Part shown: in pieces, positions 40,241-48,558 of the stretch
How the letters are laid out: each line of letters opens with the position of its first letter
Numbering within the stretch: position 1 is the stretch's first letter
Source of the DNA: Fen-1273 sp035516035
Lineage (GTDB): Bacteria > Bacteroidota > Ignavibacteria > UBA10030 > UBA6906
Assembly: GCA_035516035.1 (NCBI GenBank)
Contig: DATJAS010000107.1
Coordinates: forward strand, 1-64,000
Reading direction: 5' to 3'
DNA: 64,000 nt
The notes under the pieces: generated by a model
What the model saw: only the letters and a program-made list of their open reading frames with translations
What the model was told of the DNA's origin: nothing
Database searches by the model: none
Made by a program: the position numbers and the translations under genes

Positions 40241-40612
40241 TCAGTCGCCCGTCGGCTGGATCGTCGCGTTCTCCACCATCAGCATGACGGTCCGCCCGGG
40301 CGCCCGCGTCCTGTGGCGCACGCCCTTCGGCATGGTCACGCCCTGGCCCGCCTTCAGCTCAAACGTCCTGTCTTCCAGATCGACGTAGAGCGTGCCGTCC
40401 AGCACGAAAAAGAACTCCTCGTCGTTGTCGTGCTTGTGCCAGTGATATTCACCCTGGACGATGCCGATCCTGACGCAGCTCTCATTAACCCGGGCAAGCG
40501 TCTGGTTGAACCATCTGTCGGTGCACGCCCTGACGATGGCGGGCGTGTCGATCAGCTCGAGTTGATTGTATTTCACGTCCAGTCGCGTTACGTACGGGTA
40601 TTCCGGGCTCAT
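40241..40612 (-). CDS. Cupin-domain protein
   Basis: 123 residues. Cupin motif 1 GEYHWHKHDNDEEFFFVLDG provides His, His and Glu metal ligands, and motif 2 MPKGVRHRTRAPG the fourth His. Small single-domain cupins of this shape act as isomerases, epimerases or dioxygenases of sugars and small acids. It lies 12 bp after the E1 gene and is the last gene of the 46.5-40.2 kb operon, so it probably handles an intermediate of that pathway (inference). Confidence 0.82.
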   Translation of the reverse strand: MSPEYPYVTRLDVKYNQLELIDTPAIVRACTDRWFNQTLARVNESCVRIGIVQGEYHWHKHDNDEEFFFVLDGTLYVDLEDRTFELKAGQGVTMPKGVRHRTRAPGRTVMLMVENATIQPTGD

Positions 40613-40624
40613 CCATTCCTCCGC

Positions 40625-42823
40625 TCAATGTGTCACATGCATACCCGGACCGGGGCTCAACCTCCGGGCGGCAGCGAGCGTCGCCCGGACTATGCGCTCG
40701 TCGCTCACCATCGTCTCCCGCTCAAGCACGCGTGAGACGGGCAGGGGGATATCGAGCGACGCGACGCGAACGACCGGTCCATCCAGCATCTCGAAGAACT
40801 TCTCCATGATGGCGGCCGCGATCGGCGCGCCAATGGACTGGCTTGCGGCGGCCTCTTCCGCCACGACCACGGCTCCCGTCTTCCGGAGGGACTCCCGGAT
40901 GGTCTCGTAATCGATGCCAGGAAGATCGAGCGTCCTGAGGTCGATCAGCTCGACGGAAACACCTTCAGCCGCAAACCGCCCGAGGAGCTTGTCGCACCTG
41001 CCGACGAGTGCGCCGTATGTCAGGAGCGTGACATCCGTCCCTTCCGCCACCACGCGCGCCCTGCCCAGGGGGAAACAGTAATCGAGATCGCCCTCCGGCA
41101 CGGGAAACTCGCTTCCGTAGAGCGTGTGATGCTCGATCACCAGCACCGGGTCGCGCGAACGCATGGCAGCGTTGAAGAGGCCGATGTACTCCATGCTGTC
41201 GGCAGGAGCGACGATCCGCCAGCCCGGGAAGAGGCTGTAGAGCCCGACCGGGTCCATGGAATGCTGGCCGCCGTAGCCGCAGCCGATCGCGACGCGCGTC
41301 CTGACCACGAGCGGAAGATCCGTGGTGTTCCCGTACATGTGACGCGCTTTCCCGATCTGGTTGAACATCTGGTCCGCAGCCACGAGCGCGAAATCAGGGA
41401 ACATGATCTCGACCACGGGCTTCATCCCCGTCATGGCCATGCCGAGGGCCAGGCCGGTGAACCCGGCTTCCGCGATCGGCGTGTTGAGCACCCGGCCGGG
41501 ATATTTCGCAGCGAGGCCTTTCGTCGCCCCGTAGGCGCCGCCGCCGAAATTCGCCACATCCTCCCCCAGCACGACGACTTCCGGGTCGCGCTCGAGCCAG
41601 CGGCCGGTGACGTCGGCAATCGCGTTCGAATACCGGAGCGGCGTGAGCGAACGGAAGTCCCCACGCGATGAAAAGGTGACCCCGCTCCATTCCGTTCCCC
41701 CGCTCCGCAGGCCGTCTTCGACGCCCGCGGTGGCCGGCCAGAGCTCCGGCCGCACGGTGCGCGGCGTTCCCGGCAGCGTGCATGCATCCACGGCGCGGGC
41801 GACGCACTCCCGGGCCCGCGTTTCCACGGCGCTGATGTCGGCGTGAGAGAGGACGCCGGCCTTCTCGAGAGCCCGGGGAAACGTCGCGATCACCTCCCGG
41901 TCCCGGGAGCGCGCCTCCTCCTCCCTGGTCCGGTACCCGAACGCGCTCCCCGGCTGATCCCCCGCATGGTGGTACCGGCGGTAGCAGCGGGCCTCGATGA
42001 GGCAGGGACCTCCGCCGGAACGAATCTCCCCCGCGACTCTCCCGATAAGGGCGTGGATCCCCACGATGTCGTTCCCGTCGACCCGGTAGCCTCTCATGCC
42101 GAACGCGGCAGCCCTGACGTAGAGATCCTCCACCGCGCTCGCCTGCCGCAGCGGCGTCGCCACCGCGTAGGCGTTGTTCTCGATGAAGCAGACCAGGGGG
42201 AGCTTCCAGAGCCCCGCGAGGTTGCAGGCTTCATGGAACGAGCCGATGTTCGTCGCGCCGTCGCCAAAGAAACAGACGACGACATCACCCGTCGATCGGA
42301 ATTTCTGGGCAAACGCGGCACCCGCGGCGAGCGGGATGCCGCCGCCGACAATGGGATTGGAACCGAGGAACCCCGCGCCCGCATACCGCAAGTGCATCGA
42401 TCCGCCCCGTCCCGCGCAGTACCCGCGGGCGAGCCCCATGATCTCCGCGAGCGTCCGCTCCACCACTTCGTCCGCCGGCGGGGGGACCGCGTCGCGCGCC
42501 GGGTTCCAGGCAGGGTCCGTCACGTGCTGGAGCGCTTTTGAGAGAAACTCGTGGTGGGAACGGTAGGTCGCCACGACGCTGTCCGAGGGGCGGAGGGCGG
42601 CAATCACGCCCGCTGCCACGGCCTCCTGCCCGACGCTCGTGTGGACCGGGCCCCAGACGCAGTCGTCCGCCTTCAGACGGAGGAGCGCGTGCTCGAATTC
42701 GTTGATGAGGGTGATATCGAAAAGCATCCGCGCGGCCAGACGGGGCTCCAGGGAGACCGTGTCGCGCTCCTCGGAAGCCCACTCTTCAAAAACCGCGTCG
42801 CACCGGAGTCTGGTCGTTTTCAT
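40625..42823 (-). CDS. Fused alpha-beta 2-oxoacid dehydrogenase E1 component
   Basis: 732 residues. Residues ~25-350 are an E1-alpha: VHTSVGQEAVAAGV, the TPP/Mg motif GDGATNIGSFHEACN...ENNAYAV, and the phosphorylation-loop region YRRYHHAGDQPGSAFGYR. Residues ~395-720 are an E1-beta: LGEDVANFGGGAYGATKGL, TPIAEAGFTGLALGMAM, QHSMDP, and VELIDLRTLDLPG. Most bacteria encode these as two genes, and fusions of this type occur in branched-chain or unassigned 2-oxoacid dehydrogenases. No E2 or E3 gene is in the window. It starts two bases after the SDR stop. It decarboxylates a 2-oxoacid, possibly the product of the LarA/SDR steps. Confidence 0.9.
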   Translation of the reverse strand: MKTTRLRCDAVFEEWASEERDTVSLEPRLAARMLFDITLINEFEHALLRLKADDCVWGPVHTSVGQEAVAAGVIAALRPSDSVVATYRSHHEFLSKALQHVTDPAWNPARDAVPPPADEVVERTLAEIMGLARGYCAGRGGSMHLRYAGAGFLGSNPIVGGGIPLAAGAAFAQKFRSTGDVVVCFFGDGATNIGSFHEACNLAGLWKLPLVCFIENNAYAVATPLRQASAVEDLYVRAAAFGMRGYRVDGNDIVGIHALIGRVAGEIRSGGGPCLIEARCYRRYHHAGDQPGSAFGYRTREEEARSRDREVIATFPRALEKAGVLSHADISAVETRARECVARAVDACTLPGTPRTVRPELWPATAGVEDGLRSGGTEWSGVTFSSRGDFRSLTPLRYSNAIADVTGRWLERDPEVVVLGEDVANFGGGAYGATKGLAAKYPGRVLNTPIAEAGFTGLALGMAMTGMKPVVEIMFPDFALVAADQMFNQIGKARHMYGNTTDLPLVVRTRVAIGCGYGGQHSMDPVGLYSLFPGWRIVAPADSMEYIGLFNAAMRSRDPVLVIEHHTLYGSEFPVPEGDLDYCFPLGRARVVAEGTDVTLLTYGALVGRCDKLLGRFAAEGVSVELIDLRTLDLPGIDYETIRESLRKTGAVVVAEEAAASQSIGAPIAAAIMEKFFEMLDGPVVRVASLDIPLPVSRVLERETMVSDERIVRATLAAARRLSPGPGMHVTH

Positions 42824-42825
42824 CG

Positions 42826-43572
42826 TCAGTCCATGATGAGGCCGCCGTTCACATCAAGAATTTCTCCCGTCACATAGCGGGACCTCTCCGAGGCGAGGAA
42901 CAGGATCGCTTCGGCAATCTCCTCCGGCTCGCCGTACCGCCTGAACGGGATCTTCGCGGCAAAATCCCTGTTTGCCCGGTCGCCCCACTCGTCCGTCATC
43001 GGCGTCCGGGTCGGGCCCGGGCAGACGGCGTTCACGTTGATGCCGAACGGCGCGGCCTGCAGCGCCAGGCTCTTCGTGAAGGCGATCACACCCGCCTTGC
43101 TCGCGGCGTAGTGGGCCCCGACGACCAGCCCCCCGATTTTCGCGGAGGCGGACGACATGCTGATGATCTTCCCGGATCGCCTGGTCTGCATGTGCCTGAA
43201 CGCCTCCCGGGAGAGGAGGAAGACGCTCCGGAGATTGACCGCCAGCACCCTGTCCCAGTCAGCCACCGTGGTGTCGAGTATGGGGGTGGTCATGGAGATC
43301 GCCGCGTTGTTCACGAGGATGTCGATCCCCCCGAACGCCGCCACGGTCGAGCCGATAAACGAGACGACCGCCCCTTCGTCGGCGACGTCGAGCGCGGCGG
43401 AGGAGGCCTTCCCTCCCTGCGCCCGGATCTCCGAAGCGACAAGCTCCGCCCCCTCCTTCCGGAGGTCGGCAAGGATTACGGTCGCCCCCTCGCGTGCAAA
43501 AAGCCGCGCCGCGGCGGCGCCGATCGCTCCCGCCGCGCCCGTGATGACCGCCACCCTGGTGTTCAGTTCCAT
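42826..43572 (-). CDS. Short-chain dehydrogenase/reductase (FabG-like)
   Basis: 248 residues. Classical SDR: cofactor loop TGAAGAIGAAAA, the D of ILADLRKEG favouring NAD(H), NNAAIS, SMSSASAKIGG catalytic Ser, YAASK catalytic Tyr/Lys, and the C-terminal VTGEILDVNGGL. It oxidises a hydroxyl group or reduces a ketone of a small molecule. Six bases separate it from the LarA-like gene and two from the E1 gene, so all are one transcript. Confidence 0.88.
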   Translation of the reverse strand: MELNTRVAVITGAAGAIGAAAARLFAREGATVILADLRKEGAELVASEIRAQGGKASSAALDVADEGAVVSFIGSTVAAFGGIDILVNNAAISMTTPILDTTVADWDRVLAVNLRSVFLLSREAFRHMQTRRSGKIISMSSASAKIGGLVVGAHYAASKAGVIAFTKSLALQAAPFGINVNAVCPGPTRTPMTDEWGDRANRDFAAKIPFRRYGEPEEIAEAILFLASERSRYVTGEILDVNGGLIMD

Positions 43573-43578
43573 CGTCCG

Positions 43579-44859
43579 TCATCGCTCCTGTATGAGAGGG
43601 AGTGTTTCTGATGCGCGCCTCAGCACGGCGACCCTGGCGCCGGTGCCCGTGCGGCGAAACGCCGCCTCGAGCGCGCTTTGCGGATCGGGGGCGTGCGCAA
43701 GGTGCACGTCCCTGAGTTCGTCGGCCGATATGCCGTCGGTGACAAGTATGCACTGGACGTCTCTCTCGAACGTCGCCTCGGCAACCTGGATCATGTGCAC
43801 GGCGGCGACCCGGTGGGTGAAGGCGCCCGCTTCGACCAGCTCCACGATCTCCCGCTTCGGCCTGTACCCCACCCGGCGGATCACGTCCCCGTGCGTCACG
43901 GAGAGCCCTTCCGTGCACGGAGAGACGACAATCACGACTCCCCCGTCGCGCACGGCAAGCGCGGCGTTATCGAGCGCCTTGTTCACCTGCCAGAACTCGA
44001 TATCAAACGGGAACCCGTCGGCCACGACGATGTCGGCCCTGGCCGGGAGCGTCACCGTGTGGGCCTCCAGCGCGTGCGCGATCCCCCGCCTGTGCGCCTC
44101 CACCGGGTGGCCGTACACAGCGCTGCAGATCCTCCCCCCGCCGTCCAGGACCACGTTGAAGATGGCGTCCAGGCCGGCCGCCAGCGCGGCATTGTCGATT
44201 GCCGCACGGATGGGGTTGTCGCGTTTGCCGACGACCTCCTCGGAGCGGAGGCCGACGCGCACCCAGTGAAAATCCGCGCTCGTCTTCGGGCCGCAGAGCC
44301 CGGGGATGATGATGTTGCAGCCCCCCGTGAACCCGCACACGTCCATCGGCATGATCTGGCCGAGTCCCACGATGAAATCGAACTCGCGCATTTTCCTGTT
44401 GACCCACACGTCGATCCCCGGCGGGACTCGCCCCGCGAAGTAGAGGTTGTCCGGGTTCGTCCATTCGTGGTTTGTTACCCGAAACCTCCCGGCCACCCCG
44501 TCGCCGAGCTTTTCACGGATCTCGTCCCGGGTCATCTGCCTGTGGGAGCCGAGCGCCATGATGATCTCCACGGCGCTTTCCGGTATTCCCGCCGCGGCGA
44601 TCGCCGCGAGGACCGGCGGGAGCATCCTGCGGACAGGCGTGGGCCTGTGGTGGTCATCCGAGACGATGAGCACGCTTCGCTTTCCCTTCAGTGCCCCGCT
44701 GAGCGCCGGCACGCCGATCGGCGAGGAGAGGGCAGACGCGAGGATCTCCTCCTCCGGGCGCGGGCTCCCAGCTCCCGGGGGAGCAAACACGCCCATGAAG
44801 TTCCGATCGGGGATTTCGAGCGACGGAACGGCGGGATAGGGAAAACTGACTGCCGGCAT
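43579..44859 (-). CDS. LarA-superfamily racemase/epimerase homologue lacking the cofactor Lys
   Basis: 426 residues of the nickel-pincer LarA superfamily (DUF2088 and C-terminal domain): DDHHRPTP, GSHRQMTRDE (H106), NHEW (131-133), GFTGGCNIIIPGLCGPKTSADFHW. By alignment to LarA of Lactiplantibacillus plantarum with an offset of two, the His corresponding to H108 is kept (H106) and that to nickel-ligand H200 is kept (H198). The cofactor-bearing K184 is N182 and catalytic H174 is M172. So it either binds the nickel cofactor non-covalently or does other chemistry. Predicted substrates are 2-hydroxy acids. No larBCE cofactor genes are in view. Confidence 0.82.
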   Translation of the reverse strand: MPAVSFPYPAVPSLEIPDRNFMGVFAPPGAGSPRPEEEILASALSSPIGVPALSGALKGKRSVLIVSDDHHRPTPVRRMLPPVLAAIAAAGIPESAVEIIMALGSHRQMTRDEIREKLGDGVAGRFRVTNHEWTNPDNLYFAGRVPPGIDVWVNRKMREFDFIVGLGQIMPMDVCGFTGGCNIIIPGLCGPKTSADFHWVRVGLRSEEVVGKRDNPIRAAIDNAALAAGLDAIFNVVLDGGGRICSAVYGHPVEAHRRGIAHALEAHTVTLPARADIVVADGFPFDIEFWQVNKALDNAALAVRDGGVVIVVSPCTEGLSVTHGDVIRRVGYRPKREIVELVEAGAFTHRVAAVHMIQVAEATFERDVQCILVTDGISADELRDVHLAHAPDPQSALEAAFRRTGTGARVAVLRRASETLPLIQER

Positions 44860-44879
44860 GTTCGGTGGACGTCCCCTTT

Positions 44880-45701
44880 TCAGTGCGAGCCTGCAAACTG
44901 GCTCGCGTTACCGAGCCCTTCGCTGCCGAGGGCCTGGTACCCGCCGTCCACGGGAAGATCGGCTCCGGTAATGAACGAAGCGTCGGGACTGAGCAGATAG
45001 AGGATTGCCGCGGCTACCTCGACGGGCTCGCCGAGCCGCCGGAGCATGTGGAAGTCTCCCCAGACGGGCTCCCATCTTTTTCTGTCTCCACCCGCCGCCT
45101 TCTCGACTTCCCGCGTCCAGATCCACCCCGGGCTGACGCTGTTGACGCGGATGCCGTACGGTGCAAGGTCCAGCGCCATGCACCGCGTGAGGTTCTGTAC
45201 CGCCCCCTTCGCGCTGTTGTACGTCCAGCGGTCCGGCTGCGCGATCCGGGCGGAGATGCTGGAGACGTTCACGATCGCGCCGCCGCCCGCCTGCTTCATC
45301 GGGGGAGCCGTCTTTGCCCCCATGGTCGCGTAGGCAATCGGGCCGACACCGAACGTCCGTTCCCAGTCATCGCGCGATGCGTCTTTCCCCCTGGCGACAA
45401 ACGAGAAGGCGTTGTTGACGAGGAAGTCGACCCTCTTCCACTTCTTCAGGGTTGCGTCCACGAGTCGGCCGCAAAATCGCTCTTTCGCCATATCTCCCGT
45501 GAGGCCGAGGACGTCGAATCCGTCTTTTGTCATCGCGCGCTCCGCCTGCGTGGTCAGCCCGGGCTCGATGCCGGAGAACGCGACGGACGCCCCCTCGCGG
45601 CACAACTCTTTCATCGTCGCGAGGCCGATCCCCGCGGACCCTCCCGTGACGATCGCGACCTTACCCCTGAACCTCCCCGCCACCGGGGTTCGCTCGTTCA
45701 T
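44880..45701 (-). CDS. Short-chain dehydrogenase/reductase
   Basis: 273 residues from ATG 45701, which overlaps the MBL-like stop by 4 bp (ATGA) and has GGGAGG six bases upstream; a longer frame to 45809 is an artefact. Motifs: VTGGSAGIGLAT cofactor loop, LVNNAFSF, NVSSISARIAQ catalytic Ser, YNSAKGAV catalytic Tyr/Lys, PYGIRVNSVSPGW, and FITGADLPVDGGY. The FSGIEPGL after beta-2 lacks an obvious acidic residue, so NADP(H) is possible. Second SDR of the six-gene operon. Confidence 0.87.
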   Translation of the reverse strand: MNERTPVAGRFRGKVAIVTGGSAGIGLATMKELCREGASVAFSGIEPGLTTQAERAMTKDGFDVLGLTGDMAKERFCGRLVDATLKKWKRVDFLVNNAFSFVARGKDASRDDWERTFGVGPIAYATMGAKTAPPMKQAGGGAIVNVSSISARIAQPDRWTYNSAKGAVQNLTRCMALDLAPYGIRVNSVSPGWIWTREVEKAAGGDRKRWEPVWGDFHMLRRLGEPVEVAAAILYLLSPDASFITGADLPVDGGYQALGSEGLGNASQFAGSH

Positions 45702-46480
45702 GACATGCCTCCCCCGGACCTGCCTCCCAGGCGTTCCGGCACGAGCGGATCGTAGAGCGGGATGAGCAGGTCCGCCTCTTTCCTGATCCGCGCATACGCC
45801 CGCATGCATTCTTCCAGGCTCTCCATGATGCCGAGCGGGATGTCATTCTCGACATTGGCGTACTTGAAAAACGAATCGGAGGCAAGGGCCTTTCCCTTCG
45901 CCGTGTCGATCACGTAGGCCATCGATGACCGGTGGTGCACGCCTGTCCAGAACGCGCGTATGCCGGGGAGCACCTCCTCCTCGTCGTCCAGGAGGCGCAG
46001 CCTGTCGGGCGCAGTCACGACGAGATAGTGCAGGACGTCGTCGGGAATGCGAAGCTTCCGCGGGATGTGCATGTGGTATTTCGGCGCGTGAAAATCCTCG
46101 ATCCACCCCCGCTTCGAGAGGCAGATTTCCGCGTTCGTAAACATGTGGATGTTCCCCGTCGCGTAGGCCTGCAGGGGAGTGATCAGCACCGCGTCGATCT
46201 GCGACGGCTTGAGCCCGATTCTCGCGAGCGCGGCGTCGGGGCGCTCTGCGTCCTGGCGCACCATCTGTGACCGCTCGTCGATCGCGGCCTTCCACGCCTC
46301 GTTGAGCGGACCCAGGTCGGCGGGAGGCCCCGTATTGATGACGATGTTCTTCCCTCCGCCCCGGATCACGACCATCCAGAAATGGAGCGTCTCCCAGGTG
46401 TCCCAGTGGCTCATCCAGTAGACTTCGGGGCCTGGCACCTGGCACTGCCCCATTTTGAGGACCTGGATTTCATAGTTCAT
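45698..46480 (-). CDS. MBL-fold protein with degenerate metal-binding motif
   Basis: 260 residues. The shape matches lactonase-type metallo-beta-lactamase-fold proteins: FWMVVIRGGGKNIVINTGPP, IDAVLITPLQAYATGNIHMF, EICLSKRGWIEDF, and later TGVHHRSSM and ASDSFFKYANVEN. The signature THxHxDH after the third strand is T-P-L-Q-A-Y-A here (residues 101-107), so every ligand of both metals in that motif is gone, although later His (GVHH) remain. It is probably not a canonical metallohydrolase. First gene of the six-gene operon; ATG 46480 follows GGGAGGG by seven bases. Confidence 0.8.
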   Translation of the reverse strand: MNYEIQVLKMGQCQVPGPEVYWMSHWDTWETLHFWMVVIRGGGKNIVINTGPPADLGPLNEAWKAAIDERSQMVRQDAERPDAALARIGLKPSQIDAVLITPLQAYATGNIHMFTNAEICLSKRGWIEDFHAPKYHMHIPRKLRIPDDVLHYLVVTAPDRLRLLDDEEEVLPGIRAFWTGVHHRSSMAYVIDTAKGKALASDSFFKYANVENDIPLGIMESLEECMRAYARIRKEADLLIPLYDPLVPERLGGRSGGGMS

Positions 46481-46611
46481 GGGTGTTCCCTCCCGGGAAT
46501 ATGAATCAGGGAATAGCGCTGGTCAAATGATGCGAGGCGGTCTCCGGGCAGCGCACCTGTCGCACGCGGTCCGTCCACGTGCCCGGAGTGTCCGGAGGAC
46601 GAATTGCACTA

Positions 46612-46640
46612 ATGTAGGGAGCGGCGTGTGCCAATGTCAA
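46612..46640 (-). promoter_or_regulatory. Promoter of the six-gene LarA/E1 operon
   Basis: Minus strand TTGACA (46640-46635), 17 bp, TACATT (46617-46612). The leader is ~125 nt with nested palindromes (CCGGA/TCCGG inside CGTCC/GGACG), which might be regulatory. Confidence 0.7.
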
Positions 46641-46688
46641 CTGGAGAAAGGCGCTCACCGCGTTTCACCCGCAGAATGCTCCGGGCGA

Positions 46689-46711
46689 AAAGAACGCGGC
46701 CTCGCAATGAC
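46689..46711. repeat. Degraded copy of the REP-like repeat
   Basis: AAAGAACGCG followed by CTCGCAATGAC, the same two blocks found at 29944-29953 and 29969-29979, with the hairpin between them missing. Confidence 0.4.
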
Positions 46712-46724
46712 AACGATAGGCGTG

Positions 46725-47141
46725 TTAAGGAGCCTTGGGGCGGGTGAGCTGGGAAGCGTACAGGCGGGACGCCTTGTCGATGTCGAGGTCGGCTTTCGGG
46801 AGATGCACGGCATTGAACTTCTCCACCATGGGCTTCAGCGTCTCGAATGTCTCGCCGGAACAGAAGATGATCGGGGTCTCCCTGTTCGCACCCTCGCGCC
46901 GCGCAAGCTGGAGCAGGGCGATGCCCGGCAGGTGTCCCTTGATCTCCTTGTCCTTGAAATCATTGTCGACGAGAATCAGGTCGAATTTCTCGGCCTTGAT
47001 TTTCGCCCAGGCATCAACGCTGTCGTCCGATTCGACCACGACGCAGGGGTCTTTCAGGAGTTCGCCGGCGGCATCGAGCGCGAGCTTGTGGGATCTTCTG
47101 ACATCTTCGTCGTCGTCGGCGACCAGAATCTTCTTCGGCAT
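46725..47141 (-). CDS. Single-domain response regulator
   Basis: 138 residues from ATG 47141; the longer frame to 47195 lies inside the promoter. CheY-type receiver: acidic pocket ADDDED (D9-D11), phospho-acceptor D59 in LILVDND, S95 in IIFCSGE, K116 in VHLPKAD. No output domain, so it works by protein-protein contact. A cognate kinase is not in the window. An unusually long loop (FKDKEIKGHLPG) follows the phospho-Asp. Transcribed from its own promoter downstream of the sugar operon. Confidence 0.85.
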   Translation of the reverse strand: MPKKILVADDDEDVRRSHKLALDAAGELLKDPCVVVESDDSVDAWAKIKAEKFDLILVDNDFKDKEIKGHLPGIALLQLARREGANRETPIIFCSGETFETLKPMVEKFNAVHLPKADLDIDKASRLYASQLTRPKAP

Positions 47142-47182
47142 GTGTGTTCCCAGTCGTGGAATGTCGGGCCCGATCCGGCTCA

Positions 47183-47211
47183 ATCTTACCCACACGGGTC
47201 CACAAAAGCAA
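47183..47211 (-). promoter_or_regulatory. Promoter of the response-regulator gene
   Basis: Minus strand TTGCTT (47211-47206), 17 bp, TAAGAT (47188-47183); leader ~35 nt with a TCGGGCCCGA palindrome. Confidence 0.55.
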
Positions 47212-47220
47212 CACCGGGAC

Positions 47221-47721
47221 TTACTCGAGCATGAGCTGAAGGAGATGCACGTCCAGGAGCCGCCCGAACTTGCGTCCGACCTCCTTCATCGTTCCCACCG
47301 TCCTGAACCCGCATCGCTCGTGGAGCCGAAGGCTCGCTTCGCTCTCACCGGCGACGCGGGCGAGCAGCGTGTGAAAGTGCTCCTCTTTCGCCCCCGCGAT
47401 CAGCGCCGCGTAGAGACTCCGCCCGATCCCCCGGCCCCGGTAGGCCGAACCGACGTACACCGACGTCTCCGCGGTATCGTCGTACGCGGGCCTGTCCGAC
47501 CAGGGGCTGAGCGACGCCCACCCGGCAACGCGCCCGTCCACCTCGGCCACCAGCACCGTGAACCTGCCGCCATGCGAGCGGAACCACGCGAGGCGGTCCG
47601 CAGCCGTCTTCGGCTCCGTGTCGAACGTGGCCGTCGTCGTCAGGACGGCCTCGTTGTAGATCGCCGTGATGGCCTCGAGATCATCCTGGACCGCGCGCCG
47701 GACGGTAGACGGGTCAGCCAT
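47221..47721 (-). CDS. GNAT acetyltransferase, phosphinothricin-acetyltransferase-like
   Basis: 166 residues. GNAT fold with opening VRRAVQDDLEAITAIYNEAVLTTTATFD as in PAT/Bar-type amino-acid N-acetyltransferases, GWASLSPWSDRPAYDDTAETSVYV, the acetyl-CoA loop RGRGIGRSLYAAL, and FHTLLARVAGESEASLRLHERCGF. It acetylates the amine of an amino acid or analogue. GGAGGGAATA precedes the ATG; 9 bp after the permease gene, so it is the last gene of the sugar-uptake operon. Confidence 0.87.
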   Translation of the reverse strand: MADPSTVRRAVQDDLEAITAIYNEAVLTTTATFDTEPKTAADRLAWFRSHGGRFTVLVAEVDGRVAGWASLSPWSDRPAYDDTAETSVYVGSAYRGRGIGRSLYAALIAGAKEEHFHTLLARVAGESEASLRLHERCGFRTVGTMKEVGRKFGRLLDVHLLQLMLE

Positions 47722-47730
47722 TATTCCCTC

Positions 47731-48558
47731 CTATTCCCTCAGGCCGGTCATCGCGATCCCACGGACGAACCACCGCTGCCCGGCCACGAACAGCACCAGG
47801 ATCGGCAGGACGCTCAGCACCGAACCGGCCATCAGCAGGTCGTACCTGGTCGTCAGCACGCCCGACTGGAGGTTGGCCAGCCCTATCGTCAGCGTCGCCC
47901 TGTTGACGCTCGAGAGGTAGATGACGGGTCCCAGCAGGTCGTTCCAGTAGGCCATGAACGTGAAGAGCGCCAGCGTGACCAGCGCGGGCCGCGACAGGGG
48001 GAGGACGATCCTCCAGAATATCCTGAACCTCCCGCACCCGTCGATCCGGGCGGCGTCCTCCAGCTCCGGCGGGATCGTCGCGAAAAACTGGCGCAGCAGA
48101 AACGTGCCGAATGCCCCGCCGAAAAATGCGGGCACGATGAGCGCGTAGAGCGTGTCGATCAACCCGAGAAACCGCATGATCAGGAATACGGGTATCATCG
48201 TCACCTGCGGGGGGATCATCATCGTCGCCAGCAGCGTGAAGTAGAGGACCGATTGCCCGCGGAACTTCATCCGCGCGAACGCGTAGGCGGCGAGCGCACA
48301 GGAGAGGAGCTGTCCGACCGTGGCGCACACGGCGATCGTGAAGCTGTTGAGGAGCATCCTCCCCAGCGGGAGGACGTCCATGATCGCCCGGTAGTTCCTG
48401 AGCGAGAACGCCGGCGGGAGCCAACGGGGAGGGAAGCGGAAGATGTCGGCCTCGTCCATCATGGAGGTGGAGACCATCCACAGGAAGGGGCCGACCATGA
48501 CAATGGCCACCGCAACGAGCAGCAGGTAGCGGACTCCCGTGCGGAGGGATCTACCCAT
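47731..48558 (-). CDS. ABC sugar transporter permease (MalG/UgpE type)
   Basis: 275 residues, six TM helices (LLLVAVAIVMVGPFLWMVST first). The EAA loop that docks the ATPase reads EDAARIDGCGRFRIFWRIVL. It belongs to the carbohydrate-uptake CUT1 family. Its start overlaps the end of the first permease by 8 bp. No ATPase gene is present in the operon, so a shared MsmX-type ATPase elsewhere must drive it. Confidence 0.9.
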   Translation of the reverse strand: MGRSLRTGVRYLLLVAVAIVMVGPFLWMVSTSMMDEADIFRFPPRWLPPAFSLRNYRAIMDVLPLGRMLLNSFTIAVCATVGQLLSCALAAYAFARMKFRGQSVLYFTLLATMMIPPQVTMIPVFLIMRFLGLIDTLYALIVPAFFGGAFGTFLLRQFFATIPPELEDAARIDGCGRFRIFWRIVLPLSRPALVTLALFTFMAYWNDLLGPVIYLSSVNRATLTIGLANLQSGVLTTRYDLLMAGSVLSVLPILVLFVAGQRWFVRGIAMTGLRE

